NCBI GenBank assembly: GCA_016934095.1
Contig: JAFGTO010000483.1
Coordinates: 1-7,435 of the forward strand
Reading direction: 5' to 3'
Length of the DNA stretch: 7,435 bases
Source: Candidatus Glassiibacteriota bacterium
GTDB taxonomy: Bacteria; Gemmatimonadota; Glassbacteria; GWA2-58-10
The translations under genes and the position numbers were made by a program. Within the stretch, counting starts at the first letter, position 1; every line of letters begins with the position of its first letter. The notes beneath the pieces are model-generated. The model made no database searches and was not told the DNA's origin. It was given only the letters and a program-made list of their open reading frames with translations. This document shows, in pieces, positions 1-7,196 of this stretch.

Positions 1-1712
1 GCGGGTTTCGTCCCGGCTGGCTCCTCTTTCGCAGTCTGCACCGCCGCCTGCCCGGGCTCAGGTATTTCGCCTGCGGCGGGGCCCGTCTCGAGCCCGAGGT
101 GCACCGCGACCTGGCCTGCCTGGGTTTCCGCATCGTCGAGGCCTACGGCCTGAGCGAGACCTCCCCGGTTGTGGCCATCAACGATTTCTCCAGGCCGGTG
201 TTCGGCTCGGTGGGCAAGCCTGCGCCGGGCGTGCGGGTCAAGGTGGCCAGGACCGACCCGGCGGTAGACGAGGGAGAGATCCTGGTGAGCGGACCCAACG
301 TGATGGCAGGGTATTACAAAGACCCCCGGGCCACGGCAGAGGCCTTCCAGGAAGGCTGGCTGCGGACCGGGGACCTGGGATACCAGGACAAGCGCGGCTG
401 CCTCTTCCTGAGCGGCAGGCTCAAGGAAATCATCGTGATGCCCTCCGGGAAGAACATCACTCCCCAAGTCCTGGAGGAGCATTACGGAGCCTCGGAGCTG
501 ATCGAAGAAGTCTGTATCTGCTCGCTGAAAGACGAGACCGGCGAGCATCTCACCGCAGCGGTGGTCCCCTCGCGCCAGGCCCTGATGCGCAGGCAGACCG
601 CGCGCATCTACGAGGACATCAAGTTCGAGATCGAGAACCTGGCGGTCCGGCTCCCGGGATACCAGCGGGTGACCAGGGTGGAGGTGGTGAACCAGCCTTT
701 CCCCAAGACCCGCCTGGGCAAGCCGAAGCGCTACGAGATTGTCGAGGCCCTGCAGCAGCGCAGGGCCGGGGAAGCGGTAAAGGGCCAGGCCCCTGAGGAG
801 GACGCAGGGCCGCAGGATGAGCTGCTGTCTTTTGTCAAACAGCACCTGCGGCTCAAGCGGAACCCCTCCGGAGAGGACAGCCTGGAAACGGATCTGGGCC
901 TGGACTCCCTGAGCAAGCTGGATTTCATCTCGGCGCTGGAGCGTCATTTCAAGGTTTCGGTCCCGGAAGACAAAGCCGGGGCCGTGCTCTGCCTGGATGA
1001 CCTCCGCCCGCTGCTGGAGGCACGCGACAGCATTGCCCCCGGGCCGGGAAAGCCAGGCCCTGCAGCCGAACCCCTGGAAAAGGTGGTGGACACCGGGGAG
1101 GGCCTTTTCGGCAGGTCGTTCCGCTGGTGGGCCCACCTGAAACTCCGGTTCTTTTTCAAGCTGTTTTACCGCATCCGCCTCGAGGGGGCCGGGCACCTGC
1201 CTGCCCAGGGCCCGTTCATCATCGCACCCAACCACGTTTCTTATATCGACGGGCCGGCGATTTACGGGATACTGCCCTACCGGGTCACCCGCAGGCTTTT
1301 CTTCATGGGGATCGGGGAGATCTTCGAGACTTTCCCTTTCTCCCTGCTCTGCTACCCCGGCAGGATAATCACCACCGGCAGGCTGGGTTCCACGACCCGC
1401 TCGCTGCAATACAGCCTCGGAGTCCTCGGCAGGGGCTTTCCGCTGTGCCTCTTCCCCGAGGGCAAGCGCTCCATCGACAACAGGGCGGACACTCCCAAAC
1501 CGGGGGTCGCCATGCTCGCCCTCTCCAGCGGGGCGCCCATCGTGCCGCTGCATATCCGCGGCACCGGGTCCACCCTGTCCAGGGCCAGGCCCGGTTTCCA
1601 CACGGGCAGGATCGTGGTCGAGGTGCTGCCCCCGCTCGAGCCCGGGCTGACGCAGGAGCAAATCCTGGCCAGCTGGCACGAGCTGATGCGCTCGAGAGAC
1701 CACCTGGTCTGA
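1..1712 (+). CDS. AMP-forming acyl ligase / acyl carrier / PlsC acyltransferase fusion (5' end missing)
   Basis: The reading frame is already open at the left edge (first full codon at base 3), so the true start lies upstream; 569 residues are visible. Visible residues 1-255 are the C-terminal part of an AMP-binding acyl-CoA/acyl-ACP synthetase: YGLSETSPV from residue 48, the hinge region TGDLGY (Asp124), GRLKE (139-142), and KTRLGK with the probable catalytic Lys240. Residues about 271-345 form an acyl carrier domain with GLDSLS, where Ser302 (bases 906-908) would carry phosphopantetheine. Residues about 370-555 are a PlsC-type glycerolipid acyltransferase with the HX4D motif NHVSYID (His411, Asp416) and LFPEG (484-487). 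By family knowledge, the ligase adenylates a fatty acid and PlsC acylates a lysophospholipid. I infer that the internal carrier passes the acyl group between them. E. coli Aas carries the same two activities in the opposite order. The P-loop and N-terminal ligase half are outside the window. The ligase substrate, free fatty acid to CoA or to the internal carrier, is not determined. Confidence 0.92.
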   Translation, partial: GFRPGWLLFRSLHRRLPGLRYFACGGARLEPEVHRDLACLGFRIVEAYGLSETSPVVAINDFSRPVFGSVGKPAPGVRVKVARTDPAVDEGEILVSGPNVMAGYYKDPRATAEAFQEGWLRTGDLGYQDKRGCLFLSGRLKEIIVMPSGKNITPQVLEEHYGASELIEEVCICSLKDETGEHLTAAVVPSRQALMRRQTARIYEDIKFEIENLAVRLPGYQRVTRVEVVNQPFPKTRLGKPKRYEIVEALQQRRAGEAVKGQAPEEDAGPQDELLSFVKQHLRLKRNPSGEDSLETDLGLDSLSKLDFISALERHFKVSVPEDKAGAVLCLDDLRPLLEARDSIAPGPGKPGPAAEPLEKVVDTGEGLFGRSFRWWAHLKLRFFFKLFYRIRLEGAGHLPAQGPFIIAPNHVSYIDGPAIYGILPYRVTRRLFFMGIGEIFETFPFSLLCYPGRIITTGRLGSTTRSLQYSLGVLGRGFPLCLFPEGKRSIDNRADTPKPGVAMLALSSGAPIVPLHIRGTGSTLSRARPGFHTGRIVVEVLPPLEPGLTQEQILASWHELMRSRDHLV

Positions 1713-1736
1713 AAAGTCCTGCACCCGCCAAAATCC

Positions 1737-1765
1737 TTGACACGCCGGCGAGCGCTCCTTATCTG
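1737..1765 (+). promoter_or_regulatory. Candidate sigma70-type promoter
   Basis: A perfect -35 hexamer TTGACA (1737-1742) is followed after 17 bases by TATCTG (1760-1765), which matches the TAT start of the -10 consensus but is otherwise weak. It lies 25 bases after the stop of the lipid gene and about 250 bases before the sulfatase start, so it would give a long 5' leader containing the hairpins described for this gap. The -35 match and ideal spacing are direct observations. Promoter activity is inference, and the host's sigma-factor preference is unknown. Confidence 0.35.
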
Positions 1766-1950
1766 TAACACTGTTGCGTTGAGCCGCTTCTCCACGATCG
1801 CCTTTCCGGGATCGAAACAAGATCTCTTCCCTGCCGGTGCACCGCGGCAAATACTTACGGGACAGGTGTGCCCGCTGAAAGAGGGCGGGGTGAGTAACCT
1901 GAAGCATTTCAGTCTCTTATCAGTAACCGCCGAAAACTGCCATTGGCTTT

Positions 1951-1956
1951 TATTAT
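1951..1956 (+). promoter_or_regulatory. Possible -10 element close to the sulfatase gene
   Basis: TATTAT matches 5 of 6 bases of the -10 consensus and sits in an AT-rich patch. Transcription from here would start near 1963 and include the Shine-Dalgarno site at 1973-1978. No recognisable -35 hexamer lies at the right distance (bases about 1928-1933 are GC-rich), so this is a weak candidate next to the one at 1737. Confidence 0.2.
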
Positions 1957-1972
1957 GAATTAAGGGTTTAAG

Positions 1973-1978
1973 AAGGAG
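1973..1978 (+). promoter_or_regulatory. Shine-Dalgarno site serving the 9-codon open frame
   Basis: AAGGAG is the best ribosome-binding site in the whole gap. It lies 3 bases before an ATG at 1982 but 37 bases before the sulfatase ATG at 2016, too far to serve that start directly. It therefore decides how the sulfatase start is interpreted: either ribosomes load here, read the short frame and re-initiate, or the sulfatase start has its own poor site. Confidence 0.5.
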
Positions 1979-1981
1979 TAA

Positions 1982-2011
1982 ATGGAATTAAATTCTCTCA
2001 AGCTCGAATAG
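1982..2011 (+). CDS. Possible 9-residue leader peptide (MELNSLKLE)
   Basis: An ATG with an upstream AAGGAG opens a 9-codon frame that ends in TAG at 2009-2011, only 4 bases before the sulfatase ATG. The sulfatase ATG has only GAGG one base upstream, which is too close to be an efficient ribosome-binding site. The arrangement fits translational coupling, in which a ribosome ending the leader re-initiates at 2016. The peptide has no run of a single amino acid that would suggest classical attenuation. It may simply be a chance open frame, since the 3-base spacing from the Shine-Dalgarno site is shorter than ideal. Confidence 0.3.
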   Translation: MELNSLKLE

Positions 2012-2015
2012 AGGT

Positions 2016-3401
2016 ATGATCTTGTCTCCCCCTTGCCAAAAAATCTCCCGCCGGGATTTTGTCAGACGAGCGGGCACGGCAGCCCTGGGCGCTGCGGCTG
2101 CATCGCTCGCCTGCAGCGAAAACCCGTCCGCCGCAGCCGAGCAGCCGCCCAACATCCTGTTGATCAACGCCGATGACCTGGGCATGGGCGACCTGAGCTG
2201 CTACGGCGGCGAGATACCCACTCCCAACATCGACTCCCTTGCCAGGCAGGGTTTGCTTTTCACCGATTTCTATGTCAGCGCCCCGGTCTGCACCCCTTCC
2301 CGTTTCAGCCAATTGACCGGCTTGATGCCGCAACGCTCCAGGCACAACCTGACCACTCCCCTGATGCCGACTTCACCCCAGGATGCGGAGCGGGGCCTGG
2401 AGCCCGGCGAAAAAACCATCGCCCAGGTGCTCCGGGAAAGCTTTTATGCCACCGGCCTGATCGGCAAATGGCACCTCGGCCACGGCAACAGTCGTTTCCT
2501 GCCTACCCGCCACGGTTTCGATTATTTTTATGGGTTCACTCCCGGCTGTATCGATTTTTTCACCCACCGCTACCGCGGCGAGGCCTGTTTCTACCGCAAC
2601 GAACAGTTCATCGAGGAAGAGGGCTACTCCACCGACTTGTTCACCCGCGAGGCTGTGGCCTTCCTCGTCAGGAACCGCAACCGCCCGTTCTACCTGAACC
2701 TGGCCCATAATGCCCCGCATTACGGCAAGGCCAATGCTCCAGGGGCGGAAGCCAACGTACTCCAGGCGCCGGAGGAGTTGATCGCCGGTTTCGACGGCCC
2801 GGATGCCGACCGCAACATCTACTCGGCGATGGTAGTAAGTCTGGACAACGGCGTAGGAATGGTCCTGGAAGCTCTGGAACGCCTGGGACTTTCCTCGAAT
2901 ACGCTGGTTATCTTCACTAGCGACAACGGGGCCGACCCGGATTACGGCGGCAGCAACGGCGCCTTCCGCGGGGAGAAAGCCACCCTCTTCGAGGGCGGCA
3001 TCCGGGTTCCCTGCCTGATGCGCTGGCCCAGCGCAATCGAGCCCGGCGGCACCTGCTCCCGCCCGTGCTCCCACCTGGATTTCTATGAGACTTTCAGCTC
3101 TCTGGGCGGTGCTCCCGAAAGCAGGACAAAAACCGAGGGCCTGGACCTCCTACCGCTGATCAAAGACCCTGACAGCGAATGCGCGGAAAGAACCCTCTTC
3201 TGGGTCTACAACAGCACGGCCGCAATCAGGCAGGGCAAATGGAAGTACCTGCAGAGCGACGGCCAGGAAGGCGGGGACCGGCGGCAAATGCTCTTCGACC
3301 TGAGCGAAGACCCATACGAAGAAAACGACCTGGCCGGTGATGAGACCTCGCTCATGGAGTCGCTTAAAGCCACGCTGGATAATTTTATCTCTGTTTTGTA
3401 G
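2016..3401 (+). CDS. Tat-exported type I sulfatase (arylsulfatase A-like, S1 family)
   Basis: This 461-residue protein is predicted to hydrolyse a sulfate ester outside the cytoplasm. The N terminus has a twin-arginine signal, SRRDFVRRAG (residues 11-20), and an Ala-rich hydrophobic stretch ending at SLAC (Cys33). That resembles a lipobox but has Ser at -3, so lipid attachment is uncertain; AAA before Glu42 is an alternative cleavage site. The catalytic core is complete: metal-binding Asp53-Asp54, the signature CTPSR with Cys92 (bases 2289-2291) as the formylglycine precursor, GKWHLG (Lys151, His153), His231, SDNG (Asp303, Asn304) and Lys321. Family knowledge says Cys92 must be oxidised by a formylglycine-generating or anaerobic maturase, which is not in this window. 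The start is fixed by an in-frame stop at 1989-1991, leaving ATG 2016 as the first good codon. It is the first gene of a possible operon with the two hydrolases that follow. The specific sulfated substrate cannot be assigned. Confidence 0.95.
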   Translation: MILSPPCQKISRRDFVRRAGTAALGAAAASLACSENPSAAAEQPPNILLINADDLGMGDLSCYGGEIPTPNIDSLARQGLLFTDFYVSAPVCTPSRFSQLTGLMPQRSRHNLTTPLMPTSPQDAERGLEPGEKTIAQVLRESFYATGLIGKWHLGHGNSRFLPTRHGFDYFYGFTPGCIDFFTHRYRGEACFYRNEQFIEEEGYSTDLFTREAVAFLVRNRNRPFYLNLAHNAPHYGKANAPGAEANVLQAPEELIAGFDGPDADRNIYSAMVVSLDNGVGMVLEALERLGLSSNTLVIFTSDNGADPDYGGSNGAFRGEKATLFEGGIRVPCLMRWPSAIEPGGTCSRPCSHLDFYETFSSLGGAPESRTKTEGLDLLPLIKDPDSECAERTLFWVYNSTAAIRQGKWKYLQSDGQEGGDRRQMLFDLSEDPYEENDLAGDETSLMESLKATLDNFISVL

Positions 3402-3448
3402 CTGATATGCCAAATCTCATCCGAGCTTTTATCTTCTACTTTTCAACC

Positions 3449-3454
3449 GGGAGG
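3449..3454 (+). promoter_or_regulatory. Shine-Dalgarno site that fixes the amidohydrolase start
   Basis: GGGAGG lies 6 bases before ATG 3461. An in-frame ATG at 3407 would add 18 residues but has no such site. Starting at 3461 gives a textbook Sec signal peptide, so 3461 is preferred. Confidence 0.75.
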
Positions 3455-3460
3455 AAAAGA

Positions 3461-4447
3461 ATGCTTTCTCGCATGCTGAGACTGGCGGTTTCGACACTGG
3501 GGCTGGCCTTTCTGGTATGGTCGGGCACGGCCGGGGCGGACCAGAGGTTTATCCTCGATTCGCACATTCACGCGGGCCACGACAACGACTGGGTGCAACG
3601 CCTGGTGAGTATCTACCGGGAGCACAACGCCATGGCCTGCGTGCTCACATGGATGGATGACTTCGAGCTGATCAAAAAAGCGGCCGAGGACTACCCGGAC
3701 GTGGTCATCCCCTACGGCCGGGTGGACCCGGACGACCCCAACGCCGTGCGAGAGATAGAAAAATTCTACCAGGCCGGTTTCGTGGGGATCAAGTTCCACT
3801 CACCCGAGAAAAACTGGGATGACCCATCCTACTTCCAGATGTACCGTCTCTGCGAATACCTGGGCCTGCCGATGCTGTTCCACACCGGGATCACTTCGCG
3901 GGGGATGACCGACAAGCCGGCCAAGTCCTCGACCATGCGCATGCGCCCGGGGTACCTGGACCTGGTCGCCAGGGCCTTCCCGCGCACCATGATCCAGGGA
4001 GCGCATTTCGGCAACCCGTTCTATGACGAAGCTGCCGAGGCCTGCCGTTGGAACCCCAACCTCTTCTTCGACATCACCGGCTCCACCCTGCACAAGCTGA
4101 TCAAGCTCGATGACCTGGCCCGCTTCAAGAAAATCCTCTGGTGGAGCGCCGGTGAGGGCGAGGAAACCGCCCATACCCTCAAGGGCGGGCCGGATGCTTT
4201 CGAGCACATCGTTTTCGGCACGGATGAGCAGCCGGAAGGGCTGATCGGCAACATCGAGCGCTTCCAGAAGTTCCTGGACGCCAACGAGGTCCCGGAAAGG
4301 CTCAGGGCCAAAATGTGGGGCCTGACTATAGCCCGCATCCTGGATATCGACCCGGAGACCCATCAGTTCCGCAGGCCTCGCCCGCTGCCGCCCGGCTCGC
4401 ACCACATTTTCGAGCCCGGCAAGCCCGGCGGGGCAAGCGATTACTGA
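3461..4447 (+). CDS. Exported metal-dependent amidohydrolase (amidohydrolase_2 type, TIM barrel)
   Basis: This 328-residue protein has a Sec signal peptide: basic MLSRMLR, a hydrophobic stretch to about residue 22, then TAGA and likely cleavage before Asp27. The mature part matches the amidohydrolase_2 / COG2159 pattern of single-metal TIM-barrel hydrolases and decarboxylases. It has DSHIHAG (His35, His37), GIKFHS (109-114), LFHTG (His141), GAHFG (His182) and FGTDE (Asp255), which together supply the expected metal ligands. Known members act on C-C or C-N bonds of small carboxylates, amides or lactones; the substrate here is not assignable. It follows the sulfatase by 59 bases without a visible terminator and precedes another exported hydrolase, suggesting a shared periplasmic role. 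Most family members known to me are cytoplasmic, so the signal peptide is the odd feature. The C-terminal 25 residues are Pro/Gly-rich and probably unstructured. Confidence 0.88.
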   Translation: MLSRMLRLAVSTLGLAFLVWSGTAGADQRFILDSHIHAGHDNDWVQRLVSIYREHNAMACVLTWMDDFELIKKAAEDYPDVVIPYGRVDPDDPNAVREIEKFYQAGFVGIKFHSPEKNWDDPSYFQMYRLCEYLGLPMLFHTGITSRGMTDKPAKSSTMRMRPGYLDLVARAFPRTMIQGAHFGNPFYDEAAEACRWNPNLFFDITGSTLHKLIKLDDLARFKKILWWSAGEGEETAHTLKGGPDAFEHIVFGTDEQPEGLIGNIERFQKFLDANEVPERLRAKMWGLTIARILDIDPETHQFRRPRPLPPGSHHIFEPGKPGGASDY

Positions 4448-4508
4448 CCGGCTGCGCTTTTTCCCGTCAAGCCTGTTTTCGGGCCACACCGATGCACCGA
4501 TAGTGCGG

Positions 4509-4513
4509 GGAGG
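4509..4513 (+). promoter_or_regulatory. Shine-Dalgarno site that fixes the PhoD-like gene start
   Basis: GGAGG within a GGGGAGGG run lies 4 bases before ATG 4518. The alternative in-frame GTG at 4503 lies immediately before this run and would use it as coding sequence, so ATG 4518 is preferred. It also gives a well-formed signal peptide. Confidence 0.7.
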
Positions 4514-4517
4514 GTCT

Positions 4518-7181
4518 ATGCCGATCGGAAATAAAAATTATCTTCGGGCCGCCGTGCTCTTCCTGGTTTTCACTGCGGCCGGCACTGCCGGCGCCCAGGT
4601 GAGCCAAGAACAAAGCCGGACAGATAACTGGGAATCCATACGCTACCGGCGCTGGCTGGGAGAGAACCTCTGGGCCAACCGGCTGGCCGATTGGGAGGTG
4701 AGCCGCGGCTGGCTGATGCCCACTGTCGGCGACCCGGACCTGCCGGTGCGCACGGTGCATGCGATCACCCGCCAGGTCCACCCCGGCCCTGGATACTATA
4801 CCCTGAGCGTGCGGGTCTCATCCGAAAACGGCCGGAGCGGAGCCTGCCGGGTCGGCTTCCTGGTCGGTGCCGGAGCCGGCCTGCTGGACTACCGGGCCGC
4901 CGCCCTGGTGCACTGCAGCTCCGGTAAAGGCGGCGGTCTGCTGGCATTTCTGGAAACCGGTAAAGACTGCCGCCTGAGTTTCAGGGACAACAGCACCGAG
5001 CTGACCGCCCGGGAGTACCCGGAGCTTGCAGGTACGGAAGTAAACTGTCCCGGCCTGCTGGAAAAAGCGGGGGAGATTATCCTTACCCTGGAGGTCGGCC
5101 CCTCCACCGGCGAGGATCAGTATGACCTGCACCTGAGCCTTTCCGATCCCCGGAGCGGCGAAAACTATGCCCGGCTCAGCCTGGAGAACCGTCCGGAGCG
5201 CGAGGTCCTCGGCTCGGTGGCCCTGGCCTACAGCGCCTTGGAGCCGGTGAGCCACCCTTCTCTCCGGCTGCGCGATTTCCGGGTCTGGGGCGACAAGGTA
5301 AGCGACCGTCCCGAGCGGGCTTTCGGGCCGATAACCGGTATCCTCTACTCCCTGGCGGACAGTGTGCTCAAGCTCACCGCGCAGTTTGCGCCGGTGGCTT
5401 ACCAGGGGGAACCGGGAGGCCGCTTTCCGCTCCCGCTCAAAGCCTGGCTGGAGCTCCGGCAGCCGGACAGGGGAAACGCCGGGTGGGCGACAGCCGACAG
5501 CGCCAGGATCACCACTCCCGATTACACCGCACGCTTCCGGGTGGAAAGCCTGCCCGGGGGCTCTTCGCTGCCTTTCCGCGTGGTCTATCATGGGCAGGAC
5601 GGGAAGACATACTCGTACCAGGGTACAGTGGCCGGGGAGCCGAAAGATGCGGAGAACTTTCGCCTGGCCGCATTTACCGGCATGGGTGTAATGGGCCGCA
5701 CGGCGGATTCCGGCCCGGCCCCGGCGGACGCCCCTTCCATAGTCGGGCGTTGGACGCCGGCCAACCTGTGGTTCCCTTTCGAGCAGACTGTCGACAACCT
5801 GGCCGAAAACCCGGTGGACCTGCTCTGTTTCACCGGCGACCAGGTCTACGAGGGCAAGCCGACTGCCCCGGAATACAGCGAACGCTTTCCGGTCTGGGAT
5901 TACCTGTACAAATGGTACATCTGGCACTGGGCCTTCGGCCCGCTGACCCGCCGCCGGCCGGCTGTCTGCCAGGTGGACGACCACGATGTCTACCAGGGCA
6001 ACATCTGGGGCTGGGGCGGGCGGCTGAACATGGCCGGCCACAACAACTACGGCGGCTACATGATGGACCCGCTGTTCGTCCGGCTGGTGGAACGCACCCA
6101 ATGCTCGCACAATCCCGACCCTTACGATCCCTCCCCCATCCTCAACGGCATCGGGGTCTACTACACGGGTTTCAGCTACGGCGGGGTGAGCTTCGCGGTG
6201 GTTGAGGACCGCAAGTTCAAGTCTCAGCGGTTTCACCAGGGGCCGGGGGCTGCACTCCTGGGCCGGCGCCAGCTCAGCTTTCTCGAGGACTGGGCCACGG
6301 ACTGGCATGGGGGAGCCTCGGTCAAAGTGGTGCTGAGCCAGGGGACCTACGCCTCGGCGCAGACCGATCGGGAGGGAAAGATCACCCGGGACTTCGATAC
6401 CGACGGCTGGCCCAAGGAAGGCCGGGACCGGGCTTTGAGTGCTTTCCGCAAGGCCCGCGCCCTGGTTGTCTGCGGCGACCAGCACCTGTCGACCCTGATC
6501 AAGATGGGCCTGGAGGCCCCGGCGGACGGTCCGGTGCAATTTTGTGTGCCCGCCCTGGGCAATATCTTCTGGCGCTGGTTCTATGCCGCCCAGCCGGGCG
6601 GCGGGCCCCTGGCCGACCCGGAGGGCTATACCGGCGACTTCCTCGACGGGTTCGGCAACCATTTCCGACTGCTCGCCGCCGCCAATCCCACGGATGTCCA
6701 ATTCATGGGCGACCGCGACCAGACCCTGCGCAGGTGGAACTCGCGGCCCGGAATCAATGAAGACCTGGTGCGGCTTTGCCAGGGGGATGGTGTCGGGATA
6801 GTCCGCATCGACAAACAGGCCCGCAGCTACCGGATCGAATGCTGGCCCTACGATGTGAAACCCGGCTCGGACGACAGGCTTCAGTTCAAGGGCTGGCCGG
6901 CGAGCTTTACCCAGGCGCAGATGGACGGCCGCCCGGTGGAGCTCTTCCTGGCCCGGGTGAATTTCTCCGGGACCGGGAGGGTCTGCGCAGCAGTCTTTCA
7001 CGGCCGTGAGGGCCTGGTCTACTCCTGTCCGCTGAAAGCTCCCGGGGAAATCCTGCCCGCCTACCGTGAAGGAGAGCATCAACTGTTGCTTTTCGACCCG
7101 GAAAACCCGCAGAGACGCCGGGAGTTCCGGGCATTGAACGCTGTGAAAGACAGGAAAAAAGCGGTAAACCTGGAATTTTAG
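4518..7181 (+). CDS. Exported PhoD-like metallophosphoesterase with N-terminal beta-rich extension
   Basis: This 887-residue protein starts with a Sec signal peptide (residues 1-26, cleavage probably after AGTAGA). Residues about 50-260 look like a beta-rich, jelly-roll or LamG-like module, judged only from alternating hydrophobic strands and aromatic residues. Residues about 285-375 resemble the Ig-like N-terminal domain of PhoD proteins. The catalytic part (about 380-670) carries the PhoD-family motifs TGDQVYEG (Asp441), VDDHD (Asp487, Asp488, His489), EDRKF (563-567) and GDQH (Asp654, His656). By family knowledge these bind the metals of a phosphomonoesterase or phosphodiesterase. The SCQ-like cysteine motif usually found early in the PhoD catalytic domain is not obvious; residues 384-391 read AAFTGMGV there. 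Residues 670-887 form a long C-terminal extension ending in a further beta-rich segment. Family length is usually 450-600 residues, so this is long. It may be co-transcribed with the amidohydrolase upstream (70-base gap) and pncA downstream (27-base gap). The substrate is unknown. Confidence 0.85.
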   Translation: MPIGNKNYLRAAVLFLVFTAAGTAGAQVSQEQSRTDNWESIRYRRWLGENLWANRLADWEVSRGWLMPTVGDPDLPVRTVHAITRQVHPGPGYYTLSVRVSSENGRSGACRVGFLVGAGAGLLDYRAAALVHCSSGKGGGLLAFLETGKDCRLSFRDNSTELTAREYPELAGTEVNCPGLLEKAGEIILTLEVGPSTGEDQYDLHLSLSDPRSGENYARLSLENRPEREVLGSVALAYSALEPVSHPSLRLRDFRVWGDKVSDRPERAFGPITGILYSLADSVLKLTAQFAPVAYQGEPGGRFPLPLKAWLELRQPDRGNAGWATADSARITTPDYTARFRVESLPGGSSLPFRVVYHGQDGKTYSYQGTVAGEPKDAENFRLAAFTGMGVMGRTADSGPAPADAPSIVGRWTPANLWFPFEQTVDNLAENPVDLLCFTGDQVYEGKPTAPEYSERFPVWDYLYKWYIWHWAFGPLTRRRPAVCQVDDHDVYQGNIWGWGGRLNMAGHNNYGGYMMDPLFVRLVERTQCSHNPDPYDPSPILNGIGVYYTGFSYGGVSFAVVEDRKFKSQRFHQGPGAALLGRRQLSFLEDWATDWHGGASVKVVLSQGTYASAQTDREGKITRDFDTDGWPKEGRDRALSAFRKARALVVCGDQHLSTLIKMGLEAPADGPVQFCVPALGNIFWRWFYAAQPGGGPLADPEGYTGDFLDGFGNHFRLLAAANPTDVQFMGDRDQTLRRWNSRPGINEDLVRLCQGDGVGIVRIDKQARSYRIECWPYDVKPGSDDRLQFKGWPASFTQAQMDGRPVELFLARVNFSGTGRVCAAVFHGREGLVYSCPLKAPGEILPAYREGEHQLLLFDPENPQRRREFRALNAVKDRKKAVNLEF

Positions 7182-7196
7182 CCGGACCTGATAAAC

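Larger units (their letters stand above)
1713..2015. other. Intergenic region upstream of the sulfatase gene
   Basis: This 303-base gap contains no convincing protein gene apart from a 9-codon open frame at its right end. There is no hairpin followed by a T-run, so I cannot place a Rho-independent terminator for the upstream lipid gene. Visible structure includes a possible stem TGCCG/CGGCA at 1832-1836 and 1845-1849, enclosing part of the palindrome CGGTGCACCG. A second stem CCCGC/GCGGG lies at 1871-1875 and 1885-1889, and a small CTGAA/TTCAG stem at 1899-1903 and 1908-1912. Composition shifts from GC-rich to clearly AT-rich after about 1940, as expected for a promoter or translation-initiation region. 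I compared the region mentally with the SAM, TPP and cobalamin riboswitch cores and saw no match. Confidence 0.6.

Noticed and set aside
1127..1768. A 213-codon plus-strand open frame overlapping the PlsC part of the lipid gene in another frame
   Set aside because: The PlsC frame has HX4D and FPEG motifs, whereas this alternative is Pro/Arg/His-rich and is a compositional shadow.
1893..1928. Repeated AGTAACC at 1893 and 1922
   Set aside because: It is only two copies of 7 bases, too short to be called a binding-site pair without comparative data.
1737..1958. A 73-codon open frame in the intergenic region starting with TTG
   Set aside because: Its TTG start coincides with the TTGACA box, there is no Shine-Dalgarno site, and the product resembles nothing I know.
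2373..3074. A 233-codon minus-strand open frame inside the sulfatase gene
   Set aside because: It is antisense to the conserved sulfatase core, has no ribosome-binding site that I can support and no recognisable motif.
3407..3460. Upstream in-frame ATG at 3407 as the amidohydrolase start
   Set aside because: It would place 18 extra residues before a complete signal peptide and lacks the strong GGGAGG site seen before ATG 3461.
4487..4506. Direct repeat CACCGAT twice and a GCAC/GTGC inverted repeat just before the PhoD-like gene
   Set aside because: The elements are only 4-7 bases long, not flanked by a T-run or operator-like symmetry, and are expected by chance.
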